Assembly (NCBI GenBank): GCA_029776555.1
Contig: JAKOSZ010000063.1
Span: 1-6,513, forward strand
Origin: Bacillota bacterium
GTDB taxonomy: Bacteria; Bacillota; Clostridia; Acetivibrionales; JAKOSZ01
Length of the DNA stretch: 6,513 nucleotides
Reading direction: 5' to 3'
Part shown: positions 1 through 6,343 of the stretch, piece after piece
Numbering within the stretch: position 1 is the first letter of the stretch
Layout of the letters: every line of letters starts with the position of its first letter
Notes under the pieces: generated by a model
Told to the model about the DNA's origin: nothing
The model's database searches: none
Seen by the model: the letters and a program-made list of their open reading frames with translations, nothing else
Program-made: the position numbers and the translations under genes

Positions 1-1
1 C

Positions 2-1066
2 TACGCCGGCGTCTTTCAGGAAGCAGAGGCCAGGGGGTTCAGGCCGGGCAACATTGCCGGCGTGTCGGCAGGGGCGCTGGCAGGCGCCTTCGCCGCGGCA
101 GGCTTTGATTCGGATGAGCTTTACTCTGTAATTAACGGCTTCGACTTTTCCCAGATGGACCTGGGGAACATAAAGAAAAAGGTGCCCATAGTCGAAAGGT
201 ACATGGAGTTTGTCAGCACGTTCAGGGGGCCCGGAACACCCACAGTTTCAGCCTTTGTGAACAGGTACCTGGCGGGAGCGGGCAGCGATGTGCGGATTGC
301 CTCCCAGTCCATGGCTTTAAGGGGAGCAATGCTGGGCAAAATCATTACTTACTGCAAGGAAGGGGCCCTCTTTGACGGCGATTTGCTGGAAGAGTGGGTA
401 AGCCGGGAACTGGCCCGCCGGGGTGTCAGGACCTTTGCCGACCTTAAGGGCGGGTTTAAGGACAGGGAAAACCCCCAGGGCTATAAGGTAAGGATGACGG
501 CTGTGGACGCCTTCAGGGTAAAGGTAGTGGTGCTGCCCGATGACATTTCTTATTACGGGATAGAGCCCGACAGGCTGGAAGTGGCAAAGGCGGTAAGGAT
601 GAGCACCTGTGTGCCCTTTGCCTTTAAGCCGGTGGAACTGGTGAGAAAAGAGGGGAAAAGCGTCAGGAAACACTACCTGGTGGACGGAGGCATACTGGAC
701 AACTTTCCCCTGTGGCTCCACAACAGCAGGGGCCTCATCCCCACCGTGGGTTTCAGGATTGACGGGACAGGGAATGACAAGCCCGACAAAAACGATCCCC
801 TTGAAATATTAAAGGCCATAATCTCTGCTGTCCATGACACAGGGGTGCCGAAAGGCTACTACAGGCCCAGGTATATTGGAGACATAAAGGCCGGGAAGGT
901 CCATTACCTCGACTTTAACCTGTCGGAGGAAGAGAAGGAGTACCTGCATAATGCGGGGAAAAACGCAGGCGCGGAGGTTTTCGGCAAGATGCAAAAGGAG
1001 TACCGGGGCTTATCAAGGGAAAACCCATTAGCTTATTTGCTGGCCAGGGTGTTTGCGAAAAAATGA
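2..1066 (+). CDS. Patatin-like phospholipase family protein (5' end outside window)
   Basis: The reading frame is open from base 2 and ends at TGA 1064-1066, so about 354 residues are visible and the start lies upstream of the window. Near the left edge the frame reads YAGVFQEAEARGF and then GVSAG (bases 59-73), the G-x-S-x-G nucleophile elbow of patatin/RssA-type lipid acyl hydrolases, with the catalytic Ser codon at 65-67. The second catalytic element, the Asp of the D-G-G motif, is seen as LVDGGILDNFP (Asp codon 683-685). The glycine-rich oxyanion motif expected before the elbow would lie just outside the window. Proteins of this family hydrolyse acyl esters of membrane lipids through a Ser-Asp dyad; the substrate here is unknown. 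No membrane segment is obvious in the visible part. A GTG at 62 is not the true start, because it falls inside the nucleophile motif. Its link to the threonine genes downstream is probably only positional. Confidence 0.9.
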   Translation, partial: YAGVFQEAEARGFRPGNIAGVSAGALAGAFAAAGFDSDELYSVINGFDFSQMDLGNIKKKVPIVERYMEFVSTFRGPGTPTVSAFVNRYLAGAGSDVRIASQSMALRGAMLGKIITYCKEGALFDGDLLEEWVSRELARRGVRTFADLKGGFKDRENPQGYKVRMTAVDAFRVKVVVLPDDISYYGIEPDRLEVAKAVRMSTCVPFAFKPVELVRKEGKSVRKHYLVDGGILDNFPLWLHNSRGLIPTVGFRIDGTGNDKPDKNDPLEILKAIISAVHDTGVPKGYYRPRYIGDIKAGKVHYLDFNLSEEEKEYLHNAGKNAGAEVFGKMQKEYRGLSRENPLAYLLARVFAKK

Positions 1067-1102
1067 GATAATCCCGAGAAAAATCTCCTTCCTTTAAGCT
1101 TC

Positions 1103-1131
1103 TTTTCTTTTTGCCCGTTTTGTATTATTAT
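1103..1131 (+). promoter_or_regulatory. thrC: Possible weak sigma-A promoter for thrC
   Basis: TTTTCT (1103-1108) and TATTAT (1126-1131) are separated by 17 bp in an AT-rich stretch of the leader. The -10 box is good and the -35 box poor. A transcript from here would start near 1138 and carry a leader of about 120 nt before the preferred thrC start. Readthrough from the phospholipase gene is a real alternative, since no clear terminator separates the two. Confidence 0.3.
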
Positions 1132-1204
1132 ATTCCCATAGCTGTTTACTCCGATATCCAAATACTGTTACACAAACAGAAAACAGTGCCTAAGGCGGTT
1201 TAAA

Positions 1205-1228
1205 ATGCGGCGGGAAGATGCGCCGCAT
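1205..1228 (+). repeat. 8-bp perfect inverted repeat (hairpin) in the thrC leader
   Basis: ATGCGGCG (1205-1212) is the exact reverse complement of CGCCGCAT (1221-1228), with an 8-nt loop between them. The stem is G+C-rich and ends 33 nt before the preferred thrC start. No T-run follows, so it is not an ordinary terminator. It also overlaps the upstream alternative ATG of thrC, which argues that this stretch is untranslated leader. Confidence 0.5.
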
Positions 1229-1250
1229 GTTGCCCGTAAGGCATATTTTA

Positions 1251-1257
1251 GGGGGAG
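1251..1257 (+). promoter_or_regulatory. thrC: Ribosome binding site deciding the thrC start at 1262
   Basis: GGGGGAG lies 4 nt before ATG 1262, and the purine run GGGGGAGAGAG continues up to the start. The competing ATG at 1205 is preceded by GGCGGTTTAAA, a much poorer match to the anti-Shine-Dalgarno sequence. Confidence 0.7.
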
Positions 1258-1261
1258 AGAG

Positions 1262-2764
1262 ATGTTTTACAGAAGCACCAGAGGGGGTATTGACGGGCTG
1301 ACGGCTTCAGATACCATTACAAGGGGAATAGCGCCGGATGGCGGGCTTTTTGTGCCGGAATCCCAGGTCAGATTATCCCTGGATGAAATTGAGAACATGT
1401 CAGCTATGAATTACGCCGAAAGGGCCGTTTTTATACTCAAACCCTTTTTGGGAGATTTTAGTGAGGATGAAATCCGGGACTGCGTCAACAAGGCCTATAC
1501 CCGGGAGAAATTTGATTCGGACCGGGTTGTGCCCCTGAGAAAACTCAATGAGAACGTAAGCATTTTGGAGCTGTGGCACGGGCCCACCTGCGCCTTTAAG
1601 GACCTGGCCCTGCAGATTCTGCCCCATTTGCTGCTGAAGGCGGCAGGCAAGACCGGGGAGAGCAGGGAAATAGTCATCCTGGTGGCAACTTCGGGGGATA
1701 CGGGGAAGGCAGCCCTGGAAGGTTTTAAAGACGTGGATGGGACAAAGGTGATTGTGTTTTACCCGGAGGACGGGGTAAGCAGGGTGCAGAAGCTCCAGAT
1801 GATTACCCAGGAAGGCTCCAATGTATACACGGTGGGCGTAAAGGGCAATTTTGACGACGCCCAGAACGGGGCCAAGGAGATTTTTAACGATGCGGCCTTA
1901 AGAGAGGTCATGGATAAGAAGGGCTATACCTTTTCCTCCGCCAATTCCATTAACTGGGGGAGGCTGGTGCCCCAGACAGTCTACTATGTTTCGGCCTATG
2001 CGGATATGCTGGAAAGCGGTGAGATTAAGCCGGGGGAGAAAATAAACATCGTGGTTCCCACCGGCAACTTCGGGAACATACTGGCCGCCTACTATGCCGC
2101 CGCCATGGGCTTGCCCGTAAACAGGCTCATCTGCGCTTCCAATGAGAACAATGTGCTCACCGACTTCATTAATACGGGAATCTACGACAGGAACAGGAGG
2201 TTCATAAAGACCCTGTCTCCTTCCATGGACATATTGATTTCCAGCAATTTGGAAAGGCTTCTTTTCGAATTGACGGACCACAGCGGAAAAAAAGTGGCAG
2301 GCTGGATGGCCGAGCTCAGCGCCAGGGGCACCTACACCGTGGACAAAACTACCCTTAAGCGCATACAGAAGCTGTTCTGGGCGGGCTTTACCAATGACGA
2401 CGAAACCCTGAAGACCATAGAGTGCATATACAAGGAGTACGGCTATCTCGTTGACACACATACGGCTGTAGCCATTGACGTGTATGACAGGTACGTCATA
2501 TCCACGGGGGACATGACAAAGACCGTAATAGCGTCCACCGCAAGTCCCTTTAAGTTCAATGAGAGCGTGGCAAAGGCTGTTTTTGGCCAGGAAAGCATAA
2601 AAGGCCTTGGAGAGTTCCAGCTGCTGGACAAGTTGTCAAAAGGGTGCGGGCTTGAAATCCCGCCGGGCTTAAGGGATTTAGATAAAAAGGAAATAAGGCA
2701 TAAACTGGTCTGCGAAAGGACCCAGATGAAGAAGGCCGTGATGGAGATTCTCGGAATCCAGTAG
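1262..2764 (+). CDS. thrC: Threonine synthase (PLP-dependent)
   Basis: Threonine synthase converts O-phospho-L-homoserine to L-threonine and phosphate using pyridoxal phosphate, the last step of threonine synthesis, in the cytoplasm. From ATG 1262 the protein has 500 residues, the usual length for the longer ThrC class. The N-terminus MFYRSTRGG followed by APDGGLFVPE is typical. The PLP lysine is K113 in HGPTCAFKDLALQ (residues 106-118); the phosphate-binding loop is ATSGDTGKA (142-150). Other family blocks are SANSINWGRLVPQ (227-239), PTGNFGN (266-272) and DTHTAVA (398-404). The frame is also open from an ATG at 1205, which would add 19 residues, but 1262 is preferred: GGGGGAG (1251-1257) sits just upstream of it, family proteins begin there, and the extra stretch (MRREDAPHV...) resembles nothing in the family and is a hairpin in the DNA. 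A strong terminator after the stop separates it from the hom unit. Confidence 0.96.
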   Translation: MFYRSTRGGIDGLTASDTITRGIAPDGGLFVPESQVRLSLDEIENMSAMNYAERAVFILKPFLGDFSEDEIRDCVNKAYTREKFDSDRVVPLRKLNENVSILELWHGPTCAFKDLALQILPHLLLKAAGKTGESREIVILVATSGDTGKAALEGFKDVDGTKVIVFYPEDGVSRVQKLQMITQEGSNVYTVGVKGNFDDAQNGAKEIFNDAALREVMDKKGYTFSSANSINWGRLVPQTVYYVSAYADMLESGEIKPGEKINIVVPTGNFGNILAAYYAAAMGLPVNRLICASNENNVLTDFINTGIYDRNRRFIKTLSPSMDILISSNLERLLFELTDHSGKKVAGWMAELSARGTYTVDKTTLKRIQKLFWAGFTNDDETLKTIECIYKEYGYLVDTHTAVAIDVYDRYVISTGDMTKTVIASTASPFKFNESVAKAVFGQESIKGLGEFQLLDKLSKGCGLEIPPGLRDLDKKEIRHKLVCERTQMKKAVMEILGIQ

Positions 2765-2822
2765 GAAAGGATGTTTTTCAGGGTTTTTATTGAAAACATA
2801 ATGTCGAAGTTTGTTAAGGCCT

Positions 2823-2868
2823 CCCTCAGCCGGACCGGAGATATGCCGGGGCTGAGGGGTTATTTTTT
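2823..2868 (+). terminator. Rho-independent terminator after thrC
   Basis: CCCTCAGCC (2823-2831) pairs perfectly with GGCTGAGGG (2850-2858). Inside, CCGG 2835-2838 can pair with CCGG 2846-2849, extending the stem past a 3-nt bulge. The stem is followed by a T-rich tract ending in six T (2863-2868). It lies about 60 bp after the thrC stop and should end thrC transcription, making the next genes a separate unit. Confidence 0.9.
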
Positions 2869-2919
2869 ACCCAGCCGGACAGCGGGTCAATATTTTATGT
2901 AAATTTCCCCTTGACGGTA

Positions 2920-2948
2920 TTGATTTACTTAAAAAAATGTGCTAATAT
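2920..2948 (+). promoter_or_regulatory. Sigma-A type promoter with extended -10 for the ACT gene-hom-aspartokinase unit
   Basis: TTGATT (2920-2925) is followed after exactly 17 bp by TAATAT (2943-2948), and TG at 2940-2941 gives an extended -10 element. The surroundings are AT-rich, and the site lies between the thrC terminator and the next start codon. Transcription would begin around 2955, giving a leader of about 45 nt. A second hexamer, TTGACG at 2911-2916, has no -10 partner at normal spacing. Confidence 0.7.
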
Positions 2949-2958
2949 TGCGTAATAT
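2945..2958 (+). promoter_or_regulatory. Candidate operator: short dyad over the -10 box and start site
   Basis: ATATT (2945-2949) and AATAT (2954-2958) form an inverted repeat around GCGT. Twelve of the 14 positions are symmetric. The dyad covers the end of the -10 box and the probable transcription start, where a repressor would block initiation. AT-rich half-sites of this length occur by chance, so this is only a candidate. Confidence 0.3.
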
Positions 2959-2998
2959 AAAGACAAATGTACGCCAGTAACGGACATGGAGGGAGGTC

Positions 2999-3442
2999 AT
3001 GAGGAGAGATCCTGAGTACTTTCTTGTGGATTCTACCGTTTTGCCAGAAATTTTTTCAAAGGTTATGAAGGTAAAGAAAATTCTGGCCAAACATCCGGAG
3101 AAGAAGGTAAACGACGCGGTCAGGGAAGTGGGTTTAAGCCGCAGCGCGTATTACAAGTACCGGGATCACGTCTTTCCCTTTTATGAAACCTCGCGGGGGA
3201 AAGTCATAACTCTCTTCTTCGTGGTGGAGGACTTTTCCGGTATACTGGCGGGGATTATAAACCTTATTGCGAAAGCAAGGGCAAATATCCTGACCATAAA
3301 CCAGAACATCCCTATAAACGGCCTTGCCGACGTGACCATTTCCATTGAGACCGAAGGCATGTGCATGTTTATAGAAGACCTGCTCAATGAGATAAGCAGG
3401 CTTGAGGGTGTTCGCAAGTGCGAAATACTGGCAAGAGAGTGA
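2999..3442 (+). CDS. UPF0735 ACT domain-containing protein (PheB-like)
   Basis: This 147-residue protein matches the UPF0735 family, whose Bacillus member is called PheB. An N-terminal segment (about residues 36-58) reads VNDAVREVGLSRSAYYKYRD, which looks like a helix-turn-helix ending in the family's YKYxDxVFPF pattern. A C-terminal ACT domain follows (about 68-147), with VVEDFSGILAGIINLIAKA and ILTINQNIPINGLADVTISI as the expected strand-helix-strand pattern. ACT domains usually bind amino acids. The ATG at 2999 is supported by GGAGGGAGG at 2988-2996. The gene leads the transcript and sits 15 bp upstream of hom, so an amino-acid-sensing regulatory role in threonine/methionine supply is plausible, but the biochemical function is not established by the sequence. 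The old link to chorismate mutase comes from the Bacillus neighbour pheA; no chorismate mutase motif is apparent here. Confidence 0.92.
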   Translation: MRRDPEYFLVDSTVLPEIFSKVMKVKKILAKHPEKKVNDAVREVGLSRSAYYKYRDHVFPFYETSRGKVITLFFVVEDFSGILAGIINLIAKARANILTINQNIPINGLADVTISIETEGMCMFIEDLLNEISRLEGVRKCEILARE

Positions 3443-3457
3443 TAACGGAGGTTAGCC

Positions 3458-4729
3458 ATGGTAGAGATAGCTATTTTGGGTTACGGCGTTGTAGGTTCCG
3501 GGGTAGCCGAAGTTATAAGAAGGAACCATGACAGCATTAAAAGAAGGGCCGGCAAAGAGATAAGGGTGAAAAAGATACTGGACATACGGGATTTCCCCGA
3601 CAGTCCCGACAGGGAGCTTATTACGAAGGACCCTGATGAGGTGTTTAGCGACCCCTCCATAAGCGTTGTGGTGGAAACCATCGGGGGAACAGGGGCGGCC
3701 CGTGAGTTTACCCAAAGGGCCCTGGAAGCCGGCAAGCACGTAGTGACTTCCAATAAGGAACTGGTGGCCGCCTATGGCCCGCAGCTTCTAAACCTGGCCA
3801 GGGAGAAGGGAGTCTATTACCTTTTTGAAGCCAGCGTGGGAGGAGGCATACCGATAATCAGGCCCCTGGCCCGCTGCCTGGCGGCCAATGAGCTGTACGA
3901 GATAACCGGGGTCTTAAACGGCACCACCAACTATATACTGACCAAGATGGAAAAGGAAAACATGGATTTTGAGGAGGCTTTAAAGGAGGCCCAGCGCAAC
4001 GGGTATGCGGAAGCAAACCCGGCGGCCGACGTGGAAGGGCATGACGCCTGCAGGAAAATAGCGATTTTGTCTTCCGTTGCATATAATGAGTTCGTGGATT
4101 ACCGGGAGATTTATACCGAAGGGATTTCAAATATTTCAGCTGCGGACATATCTTACGCCAGGGCCATGGAATCGTCAATAAAGCTTGTGGCCTTCAGCCG
4201 TAAGACTCCTAAAGGTGTTCTGGCCAGGGTGACCCCTGCCCTTGTGCCCAAAGGGCATCCCCTTTACAACGTGGAAGGCGTGTTCAACGGCATAATGGTG
4301 AAGGGGAACGCCGTGGGGGAGACCATGTTCTTCGGGCAGGGGGCGGGCAAACTGCCTACCGCCAGCGCAGTGGTTGCCGACGTCATCGACGTTGTAAAAC
4401 ACGACGGCAGCGGCATAGGTTTCCTGACGATGGGAGAAAAGGCGGGCAGGTTGGTTGACATAAATGAAGACACCGGCAGGTATTTTGTGAGGCTGAAGTC
4501 AAAGGACCTGTCCAAGACCCGGGAGCTTGTTCTTAAACTGTACGGAGATGTGAAGCAGGTGGAGCCGACCGGGGCGCCGGGGGCCGGCGGCGGTTATGGA
4601 GTGCAGAACGAGTTTGCCTTTGTGACCCCGGTGGCCCAGGAGCTTGAGCACATGCAAAAGCTTTCAGACATACTGCAGGCAGGAAGCGTTTTTGAGGCGG
4701 CTGCGAAAATAAGGGTCCTGGATAAATAG
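3458..4729 (+). CDS. hom: Homoserine dehydrogenase
   Basis: This enzyme reduces L-aspartate-4-semialdehyde to L-homoserine with NAD(P)H, at the branch toward threonine and methionine. The 423-residue protein starts with the Rossmann motif ILGYGVVGSGV (G8-x-G10-x-x-G13). The catalytic core shows TSNKELVA (K100), EASVGGGIPII (124-134), NGTTNYIL (154-161), and YAEANPAADVEGHDACRK (183-200), in which E185, D196 and K200 fit the substrate-binding and catalytic positions of the family. From about residue 340 to the end there is an ACT-like domain, as in Gram-positive Hom proteins; it lacks the usual D-x-P-G loop (here KDLSKTREL) and has a Gly/Pro-rich linker TGAPGAGGGYG (371-381). The start at 3458 has GGAGG (3447-3451) 6 nt upstream and lies 15 bp after the ACT gene stop, so the two are very likely co-transcribed. 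Only the strength of end-product control is uncertain. Confidence 0.96.
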   Translation: MVEIAILGYGVVGSGVAEVIRRNHDSIKRRAGKEIRVKKILDIRDFPDSPDRELITKDPDEVFSDPSISVVVETIGGTGAAREFTQRALEAGKHVVTSNKELVAAYGPQLLNLAREKGVYYLFEASVGGGIPIIRPLARCLAANELYEITGVLNGTTNYILTKMEKENMDFEEALKEAQRNGYAEANPAADVEGHDACRKIAILSSVAYNEFVDYREIYTEGISNISAADISYARAMESSIKLVAFSRKTPKGVLARVTPALVPKGHPLYNVEGVFNGIMVKGNAVGETMFFGQGAGKLPTASAVVADVIDVVKHDGSGIGFLTMGEKAGRLVDINEDTGRYFVRLKSKDLSKTRELVLKLYGDVKQVEPTGAPGAGGGYGVQNEFAFVTPVAQELEHMQKLSDILQAGSVFEAAAKIRVLDK

Positions 4730-4826
4730 GATTGAAGTACCGGACTGCGTAAAACGGTCATGCTTCCAAAGAAAACAGCACGTCTCCAAATACCGGACTC
4801 GCATATTCCAATGGGGGGTTATAATA
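4730..4826 (+). other. hom-aspartokinase spacer with a 9-bp direct repeat
   Basis: The 97-bp gap has no terminator-like stem, so readthrough from hom is expected. TACCGGACT occurs at 4738-4746 and again at 4791-4799, a 53-bp period. A purine run GGGGGG (4813-4818) is the ribosome binding site of the next gene. No promoter with acceptable -35 and -10 boxes was found. Confidence 0.5.
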
Positions 4827-6185
4827 ATGAAGGTAGTAAAATTTGGAGGTACTTCCTTAGCCGATGCGGAGCAAATAAGAAAGGTGTGCAAAATAATAAC
4901 TGCGGATCCGGAACGCAGGCTCATCGTGGTTTCGGCACCGGGGAAGCGCTTTAAGGATGACATAAAGGTCACCGACCTTTTGATAAAGTGCGCTGAGAAG
5001 CGCCTGGAGGGCGGCTCGGCGGAAGAGGAAGCCGACGCCGTGGTGGCGAGGTACGGCGAGATAGCGGAAGAACTGGGATTGTCCGGCGGCATTGTGGAAG
5101 AGATAGCGGCGGACCTGTGCAGAAGGTTATCGGCGGATAGAAGCAACAGGCATAAATTCATGGACTTCATCAAAGCCGCCGGTGAGGACAACTGTGCCAA
5201 ACTGGTGGCCCGGTACCTTAAGAAGGAAGGGGTAAACGCCGTCTATGTGAATCCCAGGGAAGCGGGGATGCTCTTAAGCGGTGAATACGGAAACGCCCGG
5301 GTGCTTCCTGAAGCTTACGAGAAGCTGAAGGAACTCCGCCACCGCCGGGAGCTTATGATTTTCCCGGGATTTTTCGGCTATACCCCCGAGGGCGAAGTGA
5401 TGACCTTCCCTAGAGGGGGGTCGGACATAACCGGCTCCATACTTGCCGCGGCCGTAGACGCTGACGTGTATGAGAATTTTACCGACGTGGACTATGTCTT
5501 CTCGGCAGACCCGCGCATTGTGGAAAACCCCAAGCCCATAACGGTTTTGACCTACAGGGAAATGAGGGAGCTTTCCTATGCCGGTTTTAACGTCTTGCAT
5601 GAGGATACGACGGAACCGGTGTACAGGAAGGGGATTCCCATCAATATCCGGAACACCAACAGGCCTGATGCTCCCGGGACCATGATAGTACCGGAGAGGA
5701 ACGCCCAGAACGGGCCTGTGGTCGGCATAGCGTGTGACAAGGGCTTTTGCTACGTATTCATCAGCAAGTACATGATGAACAGGGAAATCGGCTTCGGCAG
5801 GAGGGTCCTTCAAATATTCGAGGAGGAGCATATCTCCTATGAGCACACCCCTTCGGGAATTGACAACATCAGTGTTATAGTAAAAGAGAAGCAGTTCGGC
5901 AGGGACGTGGAAGAGAGGGTAGTGCGCCGCATCAAGGAATCCCTCCAGGTGGATGACGTATATGTGGAAAGGAACCGGGCCCTTATCATGCTGGCCGGGG
6001 AAGGTATGATGAGGACGGTTGGAATTGCCTACAGGGCCACCGGGGCCTTTGCCAGGGCAGGCATAAACATTGAAATGATAAACCAGGGCTCTTCGGAAGT
6101 CAGCATGATGTTCGGGGTGCTGGAGGAAGATGCCGAAAACGCCGTCAGGGCTCTCTACAGGGAGTTTTTTGGAAATGAGTGGTAA
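4827..6185 (+). CDS. lysC: Aspartokinase (YclM / aspartokinase III type)
   Basis: Aspartokinase phosphorylates L-aspartate with ATP to 4-phospho-L-aspartate, the first step toward lysine, threonine and methionine, in the cytoplasm. The 452-residue protein begins MKVVKFGGTS, the KFGGTS signature of the amino-acid kinase fold. Further blocks are VVSAPGK (34-40), VTDLL (48-52), FPGFFGYTPEG (179-189), RGGSDITGSIL (196-206) and FTDVDYVFSADPR (218-230). The C-terminal part carries two ACT domains (about 300-375 and 385-450), the second with NIEMINQGSSEVSMMFGV (414-431). Length and sequence resemble Bacillus YclM, which from memory is controlled jointly by lysine and threonine; that this enzyme behaves the same way is inference. 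Start 4827 is set by the KFGGTS position and the GGGGGG run 8 nt upstream. It follows hom by 97 bp without a terminator and precedes a strong one. The symbol lysC is generic; thrD/yclM would be equally fair. Confidence 0.96.
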   Translation: MKVVKFGGTSLADAEQIRKVCKIITADPERRLIVVSAPGKRFKDDIKVTDLLIKCAEKRLEGGSAEEEADAVVARYGEIAEELGLSGGIVEEIAADLCRRLSADRSNRHKFMDFIKAAGEDNCAKLVARYLKKEGVNAVYVNPREAGMLLSGEYGNARVLPEAYEKLKELRHRRELMIFPGFFGYTPEGEVMTFPRGGSDITGSILAAAVDADVYENFTDVDYVFSADPRIVENPKPITVLTYREMRELSYAGFNVLHEDTTEPVYRKGIPINIRNTNRPDAPGTMIVPERNAQNGPVVGIACDKGFCYVFISKYMMNREIGFGRRVLQIFEEEHISYEHTPSGIDNISVIVKEKQFGRDVEERVVRRIKESLQVDDVYVERNRALIMLAGEGMMRTVGIAYRATGAFARAGINIEMINQGSSEVSMMFGVLEEDAENAVRALYREFFGNEW

Positions 6186-6202
6186 GGCGGCCTAAAGACA
6201 TG

Positions 6203-6233
6203 AAAGCCCGCACCTCACAGGTGCGGGCTTTTT
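6203..6233 (+). terminator. Rho-independent terminator after the aspartokinase gene
   Basis: AGCCCGCACCT (6205-6215) pairs perfectly with AGGTGCGGGCT (6219-6229) around a 3-nt loop. Flanking A and T residues can lengthen the stem to 13 bp (6203-6215 with 6219-6231). A T-run reaches 6233. It lies 20 bp after the stop codon and should end the ACT gene-hom-aspartokinase transcript. Confidence 0.95.
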
Positions 6234-6240
6234 GAAGAAA

Positions 6241-6284
6241 TGGCATCCGCATTCTTGTGACTTCAGTCATGAGTAAGGATGCCA
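6241..6284 (+). repeat. Left-end hairpin of the IS200/IS605 element
   Basis: TGGCATCC (6241-6248) pairs perfectly with GGATGCCA (6277-6284). Inside, TT 6252-6253 can pair with AA 6275-6276, and CTTGTGAC (6254-6261) with GTCATGAG (6266-6273) using two G-T wobbles, closing on a TTCA loop. Only GCA (6249-6251) and T6274 are left as bulges. In this family such imperfect palindromes are the TnpA recognition sites; in RNA the same stem could also stop incoming transcription. Confidence 0.75.
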
Positions 6285-6330
6285 AAGCATATATTTACTA
6301 AAATATAGTTTTAAACATAAATAAATGCTT
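6285..6330 (+). repeat. AT-rich nested inverted repeats in the tnpA leader
   Basis: TATATTT (6290-6296) pairs with AAATATA (6301-6307) around a 4-nt loop ACTA, and AAGCAT (6285-6290) is complementary to ATGCTT (6325-6330). The inner stem is perfect but all A/T, so it would be weak. Its role, if any, is unknown. Confidence 0.35.
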
Positions 6331-6343
6331 GATTCTATTTATA

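Larger units (their letters stand above)
1067..1261 (+). other. Intergenic region / thrC leader with small inverted repeats
   Basis: This 195-bp gap separates the phospholipase gene from thrC. No strong terminator is seen after the phospholipase: GAGAT 1065-1069 can pair with ATCTC 1083-1087, but the stem is only 5 bp with a 13-nt loop. Three further small dyads are visible: CTGTT 1165-1169 with AACAG 1175-1179, TGCC 1231-1234 with GGCA 1240-1243, and the perfect 8-bp pair described separately at 1205-1228. No T-box specifier/antiterminator consensus and no known riboswitch core could be recognised by eye. Confidence 0.5.

Noticed and set aside
62..66. GTG at 62 as the start of the phospholipase gene
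   Set aside because: It is the residue before the catalytic Ser in G-V-S-A-G, and the frame stays open to the left edge with family-like sequence.
1067..1261. T-box or riboswitch upstream of thrC
   Set aside because: No T-box consensus block, no terminator/antiterminator pair with a T-run, and no threonine-rich leader peptide could be seen.
1898..2461. 187-codon open frame on the minus strand inside thrC
   Set aside because: It lies wholly within a clear threonine synthase gene, shows no recognisable domain, and is an expected by-product of G+C-biased codon use.
2886..2915. GTCAA / TTGAC inverted repeat upstream of the hom-unit promoter
   Set aside because: The arms are only 5 bp with a 20-bp spacer, within chance expectation, and no other feature supports an operator.
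4820..4825. Perfect TATAAT just before the aspartokinase ATG
   Set aside because: No -35 box lies 16-18 bp upstream, and a promoter here would start transcription inside the coding region, removing the ribosome site.
4760..4954. 64-codon plus-strand frame overlapping the aspartokinase start
   Set aside because: It overlaps the conserved KFGGTS region in another frame, has no good ribosome site, and resembles no known protein.
4664..5846. Long minus-strand open frames (178 and 190 codons) over the hom end and aspartokinase
   Set aside because: They are antisense to well-supported enzymes and their composition is low-complexity and shadow-like.
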